From: Chryseobacterium aquaeductus
GTDB lineage: Bacteria > Bacteroidota > Bacteroidia > Flavobacteriales > Weeksellaceae
Assembly (NCBI RefSeq): GCF_905175375.1
Contig: NZ_CAJIMS010000001.1
Span: 2,852,001 to 2,916,000 of the forward strand
Direction of reading: 5' to 3'
DNA length: 64,000 nt
Part shown: piece by piece, positions 1 through 8,061 of the stretch
Numbering within the stretch: position 1 is the stretch's first letter
Layout of the letters: each line of letters opens with the position of its first letter
The notes under the pieces: model-generated
Databases searched by the model: none
What the model saw: only the letters and a program-made list of their open reading frames with translations
What the model was told of the DNA's origin: nothing
Position numbers and translations under genes: made by a program

Positions 1-710
1 CTGTAGCCTTCGTAGTTGAAAGCTTTTACGTCATTCAGGGTTTTCGCATTGTTTTCGGCACAGAATCTTACGACCAAACCTCTTGCGTGCTTAGTGTAAA
101 CAACAATGGTTTTCAGCTTTCCTTCTCTTAATTCATAAAATTCAAAATCAATAACTTTATGATTGAGTTTTTTTCGGTCGATCACCTTTCCATATTCGTT
201 GCTGGCAAGATGTAGAAGGATTTCTGTCTTTTTCATTTCAGCATTCAGCTGTTCAGTGATTTTTTCGCTCCAGAAAGAGTAAAGGTTTTTATATTCATCA
301 AACTCAAAAGGTCGTCCCATTTCCAATCGGTAAAGCATTATTTTGTCTGAAGGTTTCAACAGACCGTACAATCCCGAAATTATTCTGTAGTTTTTCTGTA
401 AATAATCAACTGCTTTTTTATCTAAAGTTTTTGCATCCAAACCTCTGTACACTTCTCCTGTAAAAGCGTACATGGCTGGAGCTGACTCTTTTGATGTAGG
501 TTTTGATTTCCATTTTTGATTTCTTTCCCAGTTTTCATCTGCCAGTTTTGTTGAAATTTCCATCAGCTCAGAAAGATATTTTGGAGACTTATGTTGTAAA
601 AAAGAATGTATAAACTCTGCTTCTTTAATGAATTTCGGACTTGTGCTTCTCACCAGATCGGTTGAGTTTTCGATGTTCATTAATTTCGCAGGTGATGTGA
701 TGATTTTCAT
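1..710 (-). CDS. yaaA: Peroxide stress protein YaaA (UPF0246), partial
   Basis: Partial gene: the ATG is present (minus strand, 708-710) and the frame stays open to the left window edge for about 236 codons. The family is usually about 250 residues, so only the C-terminal end is missing. The product begins MKIITSPAKLM and contains the family blocks YAFTGEVYRGLDA and ISGLYGLLKPSD. In E. coli YaaA lowers intracellular free iron and protects DNA and proteins during peroxide stress; that role is carried over from the family and is not shown here. Its ATG overlaps the TGA of the upstream CPBP gene by four bases (ATGA), so the two are probably translationally coupled in one leftward operon with tsaC. 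Confidence 0.9.
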   Translation of the reverse strand, partial: MKIITSPAKLMNIENSTDLVRSTSPKFIKEAEFIHSFLQHKSPKYLSELMEISTKLADENWERNQKWKSKPTSKESAPAMYAFTGEVYRGLDAKTLDKKAVDYLQKNYRIISGLYGLLKPSDKIMLYRLEMGRPFEFDEYKNLYSFWSEKITEQLNAEMKKTEILLHLASNEYGKVIDRKKLNHKVIDFEFYELREGKLKTIVVYTKHARGLVVRFCAENNAKTLNDVKAFNYEGY

Positions 711-1414
711 AATGCAATTAGAGATAAATGTTTGGCATCGACAAAAGTCATGGCCACAATTGAGACAAGATCAATCATAAAATGAGTGACTATCAAAATT
801 TTGATGTTGGAATATTTTTTATAAAACAAAGCAAAAATAATTCCTATAAAAAAGGGAATCACAACCTGACCGATCGTTCCGTACGTACTGTGAAGGATTC
901 CGAATAATAATGCAGAGATAATAATGCCAAGAACAGGACTTTTATATATTTTCTCGATTCTTGGCTGAATGTAAGCCCGCATCAACAATTCTTCGATTAC
1001 AGCTGCGGTAATACATGTAAATATAATGAGAAAATAATTGTTTTTGAATAAAGTTTTAAACTCCAAAAGTCGTTTGCTTACTTTTTCTTCCGTTAAAAAT
1101 ATAATAATTGCATTGATAAAAGCTCCGCCAAATATGCAGATTAAGTAAAGCAAAATAACTGCGCCAAAGTAAAATGTGAAAGAATATTTTTTGTCTTCCC
1201 AAACGAAAAACGAGCGATTCTCAATGAAAAAATTATAGACTAATACAAGAAGTAGAACCAGCCACAATGATAGTCTGTTGTAGAAAAAAAGTTCTGATGT
1301 TAATGTTTTAGAATTAATAAATAAATTGATGAATGGAATCGAATATAACATGGATATTGCAAGAAGTACAAACGTAAGTACAATGCCTATGGAGTATTTT
1401 CCGGTCAGACTCAT
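707..1414 (-). CDS. CPBP family intramembrane glutamic endopeptidase
   Basis: A 235-residue membrane protein with about six to eight hydrophobic segments. It carries the three CPBP/Abi motifs in order: EExxxR (E141, E142, R146), FxxxH (F171, H175) and HxxxD (H211, D215). These residues form the active site of the CAAX-protease and bacteriocin-processing (CPBP) family of intramembrane glutamic proteases related to Rce1. The substrate cannot be read from sequence; relatives process lipidated or peptide substrates or give bacteriocin self-immunity. The gene lies 14 bases after tsaC and overlaps yaaA by four bases, so it sits in the middle of a three-gene leftward operon. No defect is visible. 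Confidence 0.88.
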   Translation of the reverse strand: MSLTGKYSIGIVLTFVLLAISMLYSIPFINLFINSKTLTSELFFYNRLSLWLVLLLVLVYNFFIENRSFFVWEDKKYSFTFYFGAVILLYLICIFGGAFINAIIIFLTEEKVSKRLLEFKTLFKNNYFLIIFTCITAAVIEELLMRAYIQPRIEKIYKSPVLGIIISALLFGILHSTYGTIGQVVIPFFIGIIFALFYKKYSNIKILIVTHFMIDLVSIVAMTFVDAKHLSLIAL

Positions 1415-1428
1415 TTTTAATAGTGCTT

Positions 1429-2040
1429 CTAAATTTCCCCTTTTCCCTGTCTTATTACTTCTGGTTCGCCCGAAGTGAGATCCACGATTGTAGATGCCAT
1501 GTTATCACCATAACCGGAGTCTATCACAATGTCTACCAAATGATCATACTTTTCTGCAATCAATTCAGGATCGGTAGAATATTCAATAATCTCATCATCA
1601 TCTTTGATGGAAGTCGATGCAATGGGATGACCCAGTTTTTCCACGATCAATTGGGGAATTGAGTGGTCAGGCACACGAATACCAATGGTTTTATGGTTTT
1701 TGTAGGCAAGAGGTAAACCTTTATTGGCTTCAAGAATAAAAGTAAAAGGTCCAGGAAGATGACTCTTTAAAAATCTGAAGACAGAAGTGTCGATAGGTCT
1801 TGTAAAATCCGAAAGATGACTTAGATCATTACAAATAATAGAAAATTTAGCCTTTTCCAGCTTTAGTTTTTTGATCTGAGCGAGTTTTTCCATGGCTTTA
1901 ATATCAAAAATGTTGCAACCCAAAGCATATACCGTGTCAGACGGATAGATAATCAATCCACCATTTTTCAAAGATTTAATCACCTCATTGATAAGGTTTT
2001 CTTGCGGATTATCAGGGTAAATTCTTAGTATTTTTGCCAT
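1429..2040 (-). CDS. tsaC: L-threonylcarbamoyladenylate synthase (TsaC/YrdC family)
   Basis: The product makes L-threonylcarbamoyl-AMP from threonine, bicarbonate and ATP, the first step of t6A formation at position 37 of ANN-decoding tRNAs, in the cytoplasm. It is a single YrdC domain of 203 residues without the extra Sua5 domain. Visible blocks are YPSDTVYALGCN, the basic KLKLEKAKFS segment and LPGPFTFIL. The frame is open upstream to an ATG at 2073. I chose the ATG at 2038-2040 (MAKILRIYPD) because a promoter box (TACCTTTG, minus strand, 2045-2052) lies inside the upstream extension. That promoter would start transcription almost exactly at this ATG. First gene of the operon with the CPBP and yaaA genes. 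Confidence 0.9.
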   Translation of the reverse strand: MAKILRIYPDNPQENLINEVIKSLKNGGLIIYPSDTVYALGCNIFDIKAMEKLAQIKKLKLEKAKFSIICNDLSHLSDFTRPIDTSVFRFLKSHLPGPFTFILEANKGLPLAYKNHKTIGIRVPDHSIPQLIVEKLGHPIASTSIKDDDEIIEYSTDPELIAEKYDHLVDIVIDSGYGDNMASTIVDLTSGEPEVIRQGKGEI

Positions 2041-2044
2041 AAAA

Positions 2045-2075
2045 CAAAGGTACAAATATTTAGATAATTTCACAA
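2045..2075 (-). promoter_or_regulatory. Promoter of tsaC operon
   Basis: On the minus strand, TTG (2075-2073) is followed by 20 bases and TACCTTTG (2052-2045), matching the Bacteroidota TTG / TAnnTTTG promoter. Only four bases separate the box from the chosen ATG, so the transcript is predicted to be leaderless or nearly so. Confidence 0.65.
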
Positions 2076-2099
2076 AAATGCTTTATTTAAAAGGAAAAC

Positions 2100-2129
2100 T
2101 TGCATTTTAAATAAAAATTCGTATATTTG
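2100..2129 (+). promoter_or_regulatory. Promoter of initiator tRNA array
   Basis: TTG (2100-2102), 19 bases, TATATTTG (2122-2129): a full match to the Bacteroidota -33/-7 promoter, ending 11 bases before the first tRNA gene. Confidence 0.75.
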
Positions 2130-2140
2130 CAATCCAATAT

Positions 2141-2213
<73 letters not shown>

Positions 2214-2222
2214 CTAAGTTTA

Positions 2223-2241
2223 AGTGTTTTCGGTAAACACT
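2223..2241 (+). promoter_or_regulatory. Spacer hairpin between tRNA copies 1 and 2
   Basis: AGTGTTT, loop TCGGT, AAACACT: a 7-bp perfect stem in the 40-base spacer. The second spacer keeps the stem through a paired change (U-A to C-G). It is probably a processing or folding element of the tandem tRNA precursor; that role is inference. Confidence 0.55.
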
Positions 2242-2253
2242 CTAAAGATACAC

Positions 2254-2326
<73 letters not shown>

Positions 2327-2335
2327 CTAAGTTTA

Positions 2336-2354
2336 AGTGCTTTCGGTAAGCACT
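2336..2354 (+). promoter_or_regulatory. Spacer hairpin between tRNA copies 2 and 3
   Basis: AGTGCTT, loop TCGGT, AAGCACT: the same stem-loop as at 2223-2241. The only two base differences (2340 C for T, 2350 G for A) lie opposite each other and keep the pair. Confidence 0.55.
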
Positions 2355-2366
2355 CTAAAGATACAC

Positions 2367-2439
<73 letters not shown>

Positions 2440-2444
2440 CCAAT

Positions 2445-2476
2445 AGGAGAATTACGAAAGTAGTTCTCCTTTTTTT
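2445..2476 (+). terminator. Terminator of tRNA-fMet array
   Basis: AGGAGAA (2445-2451) pairs with TTCTCCT (2464-2470), with a short inner TAC/GTA stem, followed by a run of T to 2476. Confidence 0.85.
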
Positions 2477-2500
2477 ATATTTTTCGTAAAAATTTATTTT

Positions 2501-2899
2501 ATGGAAAACTTACAATCACCAAATGTTCCCAAAATTGAAGCATTTATGGAAAAATGGTTTCAGCATTTTGATCAATTAGATGACAACAGTTTCTTTCTGC
2601 AATATCTAGCAGAAGATGTAAAAATGAAATTTCCGGGAGCTGATCTGTTTGTCAGGCACGAAGGGTTCAGCAATTGGTTTACAGAATCTAAAAACAACTT
2701 GCTTGGAAATACTACTCATCACGTCTCCGATGTTGAAATCACAGAAACAGCCGATAATGAGTTTGATATAGTTTTCAAAGTAAGATATGTTGCTGAAATA
2801 AAAGACAATAAAATTGATATGGATGTGAAAGAAGATTGGAAATTGACTTGGGATAAAGCCAAAAGTCAACCTATAATATCTGAATATATAGTAAGTTAA
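2501..2899 (+). CDS. NTF2-like (SnoaL-type) small protein
   Basis: A 132-residue cytoplasmic protein without signal peptide. Its pattern resembles the NTF2/SnoaL-like cone fold: an N-terminal helix around EKWFQHFDQLDD, the block FFLQYLAEDVKMKFPG, then alternating strands ending in WKLTWD. Members include small isomerases, hydratases and ligand-binding proteins, and no active-site pattern singles out one of them. It stands alone between the tRNA array and a shared terminator with the convergent secreted-protein gene. Fold assignment is by eye; the function is unknown. Confidence 0.6.
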   Translation: MENLQSPNVPKIEAFMEKWFQHFDQLDDNSFFLQYLAEDVKMKFPGADLFVRHEGFSNWFTESKNNLLGNTTHHVSDVEITETADNEFDIVFKVRYVAEIKDNKIDMDVKEDWKLTWDKAKSQPIISEYIVS

Positions 2900-2920
2900 A
2901 TTCTGCAAGGCATTGGTAAT

Positions 2921-2956
2921 AAAAAATCCCGCTTCGAAAAAGAAGCGGGATTTTTT
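2921..2956. terminator. Bidirectional terminator
   Basis: AAAAAATCCCGCTTC pairs perfectly with GAAGCGGGATTTTTT (15 bp, six-base loop). It lies between two convergent genes and can serve both strands. Confidence 0.9.
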
Positions 2957-2957
2957 A

Positions 2958-3527
2958 TTAGTTAACCAAAGTATCGAAGTTCTGAAGTTTGTAATCTTCT
3001 GAATTTAATTGATCGAAGTAGGTCGATTTGTTATTTCCTTTCATCTTTTTTACTGCTCCCAAAGCTCCCATAAAGTCTTTGTCAATTTTTGTAGCAATTT
3101 CTGTAGGTTTAAAATCTAATTTAATGCTTTCATCTGCCACGCCCAGATACCCATTTTTTTTGGTAAGGTAAGTGATGTAGTTTTCATAGATACCTAATGT
3201 ATTTCTAAAGTATTGAGTATGGTAATTCATGCATTTGGTTGCTTTTTTAGATTTACCCAAAATACAACGTGCCATATTTCCTTTATAAAGGTCAAATTCC
3301 TGAGACACTTTATTATATTCATTTTTTAAAGCAACTTTTCCGTTATCCAGAACAGTTGTGTTACCTTGTGAGTCACTTATTTTTTTAAGGTGTTCCAAAA
3401 TTACAGGAACCGTACCTTCAATTTTTGATTTTGCCTCGGTTACCGAACCGAAAACTGACGACATCTGAGCAGATGTTACGTTAAAAATAAACAATAATAA
3501 AACAGTTAGTAGATTATATCTTTTCAT
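2958..3527 (-). CDS. Secreted protein of unknown function
   Basis: A 189-residue protein with a clear Sec signal peptide (MKRYNLLTVLLLFIFNVTSA, then QMSS), so it is periplasmic or exported. The mature part is lysine-rich and mostly helical, with two cysteines in the middle (CILGKSKKATKC) that could form a disulfide. I do not recognise a family. It is read alone; its start lies 323 bases from the divergent blaI-type gene and its end shares the terminator at 2921-2956. Confidence 0.7.
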   Translation of the reverse strand: MKRYNLLTVLLLFIFNVTSAQMSSVFGSVTEAKSKIEGTVPVILEHLKKISDSQGNTTVLDNGKVALKNEYNKVSQEFDLYKGNMARCILGKSKKATKCMNYHTQYFRNTLGIYENYITYLTKKNGYLGVADESIKLDFKPTEIATKIDKDFMGALGAVKKMKGNNKSTYFDQLNSEDYKLQNFDTLVN

Positions 3528-3762
3528 GAGAAATTTTTAAAGCACTAAAATAAATATATTTTCTCAGTATAAACAAATAGATTTTAATTTTATTTAATAA
3601 ATTTTAACAACTTTTATGAATTTTTAATTTTTTAATGATAATTACTATCAAATAGATTCCCTTTTAAGGAGCGATACTGATGATTTAATATATTTATTTA
3701 AAAAATATAGTTTTGATTATCAAATACTTAAGCGAAATTGAGTTTTATCACTAGAAAAATAG

Positions 3763-3792
3763 TTGTTTGAATAGAAATAATTTCTACATTTG
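3763..3792 (+). promoter_or_regulatory. Promoter of blaI-type operon
   Basis: TTG (3763-3765), 19 bases, TACATTTG (3785-3792). The otherwise non-coding 323-base gap 3528-3850 holds this promoter, the dyads described next, and a 7-bp inverted repeat ATCACTA/TAGTGAT (3747-3753 and 3807-3813) flanking the promoter. Confidence 0.7.
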
Positions 3793-3794
3793 TA
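3785..3794 (+). promoter_or_regulatory. BlaI/MecI-type operator
   Basis: TACATTTGTA matches the TACAnnTGTA core of BlaI/MecI/CopY operators and coincides with the -7 box, so the bound repressor would block its own promoter. A second dyad, ACTAATTTATTAGT (3797-3810), follows two bases later and may be a companion site. Confidence 0.6.
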
Positions 3795-3850
3795 TAACTA
3801 ATTTATTAGTGATATAGAATTGCAAAGCAATTAATGTTAAAAAGAGCAAT

Positions 3851-4216
3851 ATGAAGATTCAAAACTTAACAAAGGCAGAAGAACAGGTGATGCAGTATTT
3901 GTGGAAACTTGAAAAAGGTTTTCTGAAAGATGTACTCGATCTTTTCCCGGAACCCAAACCGCATACCAATACAGTTTCTACAATTTTGAAGGTTTTGAAA
4001 GAAAAAGACTTTGTAGATTATACTATATATGGAAGACAGCATGAATATTTCCCGTTGATTTCTAAAGAGCAATATTCCGGAAAAACAATGAAAAGTCTGG
4101 TGAAAAATTATTTTAAAGGTTCTTACAAAAGTGCCGTTTCTTTTTTGGTTGAAAAAAACGAAATGACTGTGGAAGATCTTGAAATGTTACTAAACGAACT
4201 AAAAAACAAAGACTGA
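3851..4216 (+). CDS. BlaI/MecI/CopY family transcriptional repressor
   Basis: 121 residues, the usual length for the family. An N-terminal winged helix (EEQVMQYLWKLEKGF, then the recognition region around TNTVSTILKVLKEKDFV) is followed by a C-terminal helical dimerisation and cleavage part. In the known systems the repressor dimer sits on a TACA/TGTA dyad until the partner membrane metalloprotease triggers its cleavage. The partner starts one base after this gene's stop, and a matching operator covers the promoter, so autoregulation is likely. No beta-lactamase or mecA-like gene is nearby, so the signal need not be a beta-lactam. Confidence 0.9.
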   Translation: MKIQNLTKAEEQVMQYLWKLEKGFLKDVLDLFPEPKPHTNTVSTILKVLKEKDFVDYTIYGRQHEYFPLISKEQYSGKTMKSLVKNYFKGSYKSAVSFLVEKNEMTVEDLEMLLNELKNKD

Positions 4217-4217
4217 T

Positions 4218-6188
4218 ATGGAAACGCTGATTTTATATTTCGGAAAAGTAATCATCTGTTCGGGTGTAATGTTTTTGTACTATCAGTTGTCTTTAAAAGA
4301 CAAGACGTTTCATCATTACAACAGATTCTATCTTCTGTCGGCGATGTTGATCTCTATTTTGTTGCCGCTCATTAAGGTAGAAGATTTTACCATTGAGGTG
4401 AGCAATGATATATATTTGCTGCTAAGTAAGTTGCAGAATTTAAACACAAATAAAACTACAGATTATGATTACTTTTATTTTAGAATTATTTTTTCAGCTT
4501 TGGGATTGGTTTCTATCTATTTTTTAGGAAAACTATTGTACGGAATTTTTAAGATCAATCAATTTAAAAGACAGTTTCAAAAAGAGAGTTTTGAAGGTGT
4601 CAATTTTTACCAGACCAACCTTTCAGAAGCTCCCTTCTCATATTTCAGAAACCTCTTCTGGAAGAATTCAATCATCATCAATTCTGATGTTGGAAAACAG
4701 ATTTTAAAGCACGAAATGGTTCATATCGAGCAAAAACACTCTTATGATAAAATTTTCATCGAAATCATAACTGCTGTTTTCTGGTTTAATCCGTTTTTTC
4801 ATATCATCAAAAAAGAAATCAACTTAATTCACGAATATCTGGCTGATAAAAAAGCCGTCAAACAATCGGACACAAAAGCATTTGCGCAGATGCTTTTAGC
4901 AAGCCACTTTTCCGGAAACCAGTTGCCTGCGACCAGTCCGTTTCTAAGTTCAAATCTTAAAAAACGACTCAAAATGTTACAAAAACCACAAACCAAATTC
5001 GGATATGCGCGTAGAATTTTTGCATTACCGGTTTTATTTACATTAGCTTTCGCCTATATGGTGAATGCTAAAAACAAAGAAATTGCAGAGACCAATATTG
5101 AAATTGCTAAAGCTGTTTCGGAAATCAAAAAAGACACGATAAGCCCAAAAAACAGTATCGATCAACTCGTTGAAAGACAAGAATCTAAGATTTCTAAAGC
5201 AAACGAACAACTAAAGATTCAATCTGAAAAGCTGAAAACTTTAAGCGAACAATCAAAAGAAAAAGCTACCGAACTCAAAAAAATTGCCAAAGAAAAAGGT
5301 GAGAAAAGCTATGAGTTTGAACTGAAAGCCAAAGAATTGAAACAGCTTTCTAGTGAAATGGATAAGGTCATTGACAAAGATCTTGCGTATCAATTTGACT
5401 TTGAGAATATTGAAAACTTGAGAAGTAAATTACTAACAGAACATCCAAAATTTAAAGTAGAAAAATTGGAATTGAAGAGAGTTTTTCCTGATGGAGATAA
5501 TTATACTATTAAGATTGATGATAAGAGTGAAAATTTAATGGATCTTTTAGATATTAAAGATCTTAACATAAAATTGGATCTTGATAAGAAAAAGCTGGAA
5601 GAAATACTCGCAAAAGTAAAAAGTCCGGAATTCAGAGAGAGTATTAAAAAAATTAAAGAATCACAGGGTGTAAACAATTTCAATGATTCGGAGGAATTAA
5701 AAAAGTTGGCAACCGAAATTTCTGCCAATGATTATGTTTTTCTTAATAGATCAAACTCTAATTCTAAAATGAATCTTTCTAAAAAAGAACAAAGAAAACT
5801 TGAAAGGTTATCTAAGGAAAGAGAAGAAGTAGAAAAAAAACTGAAAGAAATCAGAAAGGAACAAAGAGCGTTACAAGGTAATCCATGGATTATTAATGTA
5901 GATGCTCATGCGAAACCAGGTGTTAAAATAATAGGAACCGCAACCTATACCGATTCGGATAAGCTTAATAAAAAAGCTGTTGCAACTGCTAAATCATATC
6001 AGATCGATGGTTTCAAAAACATTGTAAAATCTGATTTTGATGATAATGTAAAAATCTTCATCAATGGGAAACCTGTTTCAAAAAATGAGATGGATAAGCT
6101 TGATCCTAAAAATATTGTTTCAATGAATGTGAAAAAATCTACCACAAATTTTAAAGACAGTGGCGAAATATATATCGTAACGAAATAA
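4218..6188 (+). CDS. BlaR1-type M56 family membrane metallopeptidase
   Basis: A 656-residue sensor-type protease, partner of the upstream repressor. Hydrophobic segments lie at about 5-22, 36-52, 88-110, 180-196 and 267-283. The zinc motif HEMVH is at 165-169, with the downstream glutamate in HEYLAD (E206), as in BlaR1/MecR1. After residue 285 there is a long lysine/glutamate-rich coiled coil. The end (from about 560) carries a small strand-rich domain typical of Bacteroidota M56 proteins. The penicillin-binding sensor domain of true BlaR1 is absent, so the trigger is probably envelope stress or another ligand; this is inference. Followed by two GLPGLI genes. Confidence 0.88.
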   Translation: METLILYFGKVIICSGVMFLYYQLSLKDKTFHHYNRFYLLSAMLISILLPLIKVEDFTIEVSNDIYLLLSKLQNLNTNKTTDYDYFYFRIIFSALGLVSIYFLGKLLYGIFKINQFKRQFQKESFEGVNFYQTNLSEAPFSYFRNLFWKNSIIINSDVGKQILKHEMVHIEQKHSYDKIFIEIITAVFWFNPFFHIIKKEINLIHEYLADKKAVKQSDTKAFAQMLLASHFSGNQLPATSPFLSSNLKKRLKMLQKPQTKFGYARRIFALPVLFTLAFAYMVNAKNKEIAETNIEIAKAVSEIKKDTISPKNSIDQLVERQESKISKANEQLKIQSEKLKTLSEQSKEKATELKKIAKEKGEKSYEFELKAKELKQLSSEMDKVIDKDLAYQFDFENIENLRSKLLTEHPKFKVEKLELKRVFPDGDNYTIKIDDKSENLMDLLDIKDLNIKLDLDKKKLEEILAKVKSPEFRESIKKIKESQGVNNFNDSEELKKLATEISANDYVFLNRSNSNSKMNLSKKEQRKLERLSKEREEVEKKLKEIRKEQRALQGNPWIINVDAHAKPGVKIIGTATYTDSDKLNKKAVATAKSYQIDGFKNIVKSDFDDNVKIFINGKPVSKNEMDKLDPKNIVSMNVKKSTTNFKDSGEIYIVTK

Positions 6189-6230
6189 TTGATGAATGTC
6201 TTTTTTGACTTGTACTATCTTACTAATCTT

Positions 6231-7051
6231 ATGAAAAAAATATTAATTCTCAGCCTGTTATTCTCGTTTGCAGTTACTTTTGCCCAAAACAAACGTTTCA
6301 GTTACGAATATATATTTATCCCAGATTCTACAAAAACATTTATGAAGTGAAAAATGAAATAATGAATTTGGATGTGTCCTCTGAAGGCTCGAAGTTTTAC
6401 AGCTATACCGTTTTTCATTCAGATTCTACTATGAAGATAGATTTGGATAGACAACTTGCTGCTATAGGCGCGATTAATATTCGATCAGATGTGCAGAAAG
6501 GTATGGTTAAATATTCGGTAACAAAAAAATATCCTGAGTACGAAGTTTTTTTACACTCCAGAATTTTAGGAGATAAATACAAGGTTGCAGAAGAGAGACC
6601 TTTCGTTTGGAAGATCACCTCTGAAAAACAAAAAATTGGTGAATGGTCTACCCAAAAAGCTGAAACAGATTTTGGAGGCAGACATTGGTACGCTTGGTTT
6701 ACAAATGATATTCCTATTCAGGACGGTCCGTATAAGTTTCACGGACTTCCCGGTCTGATTGTAAAACTTGAGGATAAGACAAGATCTCACACTTTCACCT
6801 TGCAGGGAGTCAAAAATATTACTGAGCAGCAAAAAGATGTTTTTAATGCTCAAGAGATTTCAGTAAATTTAAAACAATACAACAGGTTGGTGAAAGATTA
6901 CGAAAATGATCCCACAAAAGGTCTGAAACAAATGCAAATGGGTGGTGTGGTGATGAAAATGATCGACGGAAATAACAGCCACATGAAAAAGCAAGAAGAC
7001 ATGATAAAAGAGAAAAAAAAAGACAATAACAGAATAGAACTCAATAAATAA
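6231..7051 (+). pseudogene. GLPGLI family protein, interrupted by a one-base frameshift
   Basis: The gene starts at ATG 6231 with a signal peptide (MKKILILSLLFSFAVTFAQ) and reads NKRFSYEYIFIPDST like its downstream paralogue. It then hits a TGA at 6348-6350. Adding one A to the A5 run at 6332-6336 restores the paralogue's frame (DSTKNIYEVKNEIMNLD), and the reading then continues to the stop at 7051. The span is 821 bases, one short of a multiple of three. The in-frame remainder keeps HGLPGLIVKLEDKT. GLPGLI proteins (TIGR01200) are exported Bacteroidota proteins of unknown function. It could be a pseudogene, a phase-variable slip site or a read error. Confidence 0.85.
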
Positions 7052-7057
7052 ATTAAA

Positions 7058-7954
7058 ATGAAAAAAATATTTTTCAGCATATTTCTATCAATTGGAAGTA
7101 CGATTGCAGCCCAAAACCGTTTTTTCTACGAATATAAATTCGTTCCGGATTCTACCGATAAAGCCGATGTGAAAAAAGAAATGATGCTTTTGGATATCGA
7201 TAAAAATGGATCTCAATATTACAGCTATGATAAATTTAAATCTGACTCTACCAACAAAGCTGATATGGAAAAACAATTGAGATCAAATTCCGGAAACTTC
7301 ACCATCAATCGAAAAGATAAGCCCGGACAGGTTTCTTACAAAGTTACAAAAGAATATCCTGCATACAAAACCTATCTTTTTACCACAGTTTCTATAGATA
7401 ATTATAAAATTTCTGAAGACCAAAAACCTGAATGGAAAATTCTGCCTGACAAAGAGAAAATAGGAGAATACAACGCACAAAAGGCAACAACAAATTTTGG
7501 CGGAAGAGAATGGACGGCTTGGTTTTCAACAGATCTCCCTTTCCAGGACGGACCTTATAAATTCTACGGTCTTCCTGGTTTAATAGTAAAAATTGAAGAT
7601 AAAACAGGTACGCATTCTATGACGCTTGTCGGGAATAAAACAATTGAGATAGCTTCTGATAAAGAATTGGAACTTCCACAGGGAGTTCAGATTTTCGGCA
7701 TGGGTGGAAATGATATTGAAATCAATAAAAACCAGTTTAAAAAAATATGGAAATCTTATGTAAATGATCCCACAAAAAATATGCGTGAGATGATGATGAA
7801 AAATTCAGAAACAAGCAAAGTGACTTTCAAAACCAGAACGGCTGATGGAAAAGAAATTTCAGATCCTAATCAAGTGTTCAGAGAAATGGAGAAAAAAACT
7901 AAAGAAAGGCTGAAAAAAAATAACAATCTGATAGAGCCGGATTTGTATAAATAA
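7058..7954 (+). CDS. GLPGLI family exported protein
   Basis: 298 residues with a signal peptide (MKKIFFSIFLSIGSTIAAQ) and the family signature GPYKFYGLPGLIVKIEDKTG at about 166-185. It also has the preceding FGGREWTAWFSTDLPFQDGP block. The family (TIGR01200) is restricted to Bacteroidota and has no assigned biochemical role. It lies six bases after the frameshifted paralogue, in apparent operon with the BlaI/BlaR1-type pair, so it may be an envelope protein under the control of that sensor. The C-terminal tail is highly charged. Ends at a bidirectional terminator. Confidence 0.88.
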   Translation: MKKIFFSIFLSIGSTIAAQNRFFYEYKFVPDSTDKADVKKEMMLLDIDKNGSQYYSYDKFKSDSTNKADMEKQLRSNSGNFTINRKDKPGQVSYKVTKEYPAYKTYLFTTVSIDNYKISEDQKPEWKILPDKEKIGEYNAQKATTNFGGREWTAWFSTDLPFQDGPYKFYGLPGLIVKIEDKTGTHSMTLVGNKTIEIASDKELELPQGVQIFGMGGNDIEINKNQFKKIWKSYVNDPTKNMREMMMKNSETSKVTFKTRTADGKEISDPNQVFREMEKKTKERLKKNNNLIEPDLYK

Positions 7955-8022
7955 AATCTCATCAAAATTACACCCTTCTGGTATTGGGAAAATTATTTTG
8001 AAGAAGCTCTCAATACAATCAG

Positions 8023-8057
8023 AAAAAATGCGAGGAAAAATTTTCCTCGCATTTTTT
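8023..8057. terminator. Bidirectional terminator
   Basis: AAAAAATGCGAGGAAAA pairs with TTTTCCTCGCATTTTTT around a one-base centre (realistically a small AT loop). It lies between convergent genes. Confidence 0.88.
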
Positions 8058-8061
8058 AATT

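Noticed and set aside
3851..6188. Beta-lactam resistance operon
   Set aside because: Only the repressor/protease pair is present; no beta-lactamase, no penicillin-binding sensor domain.
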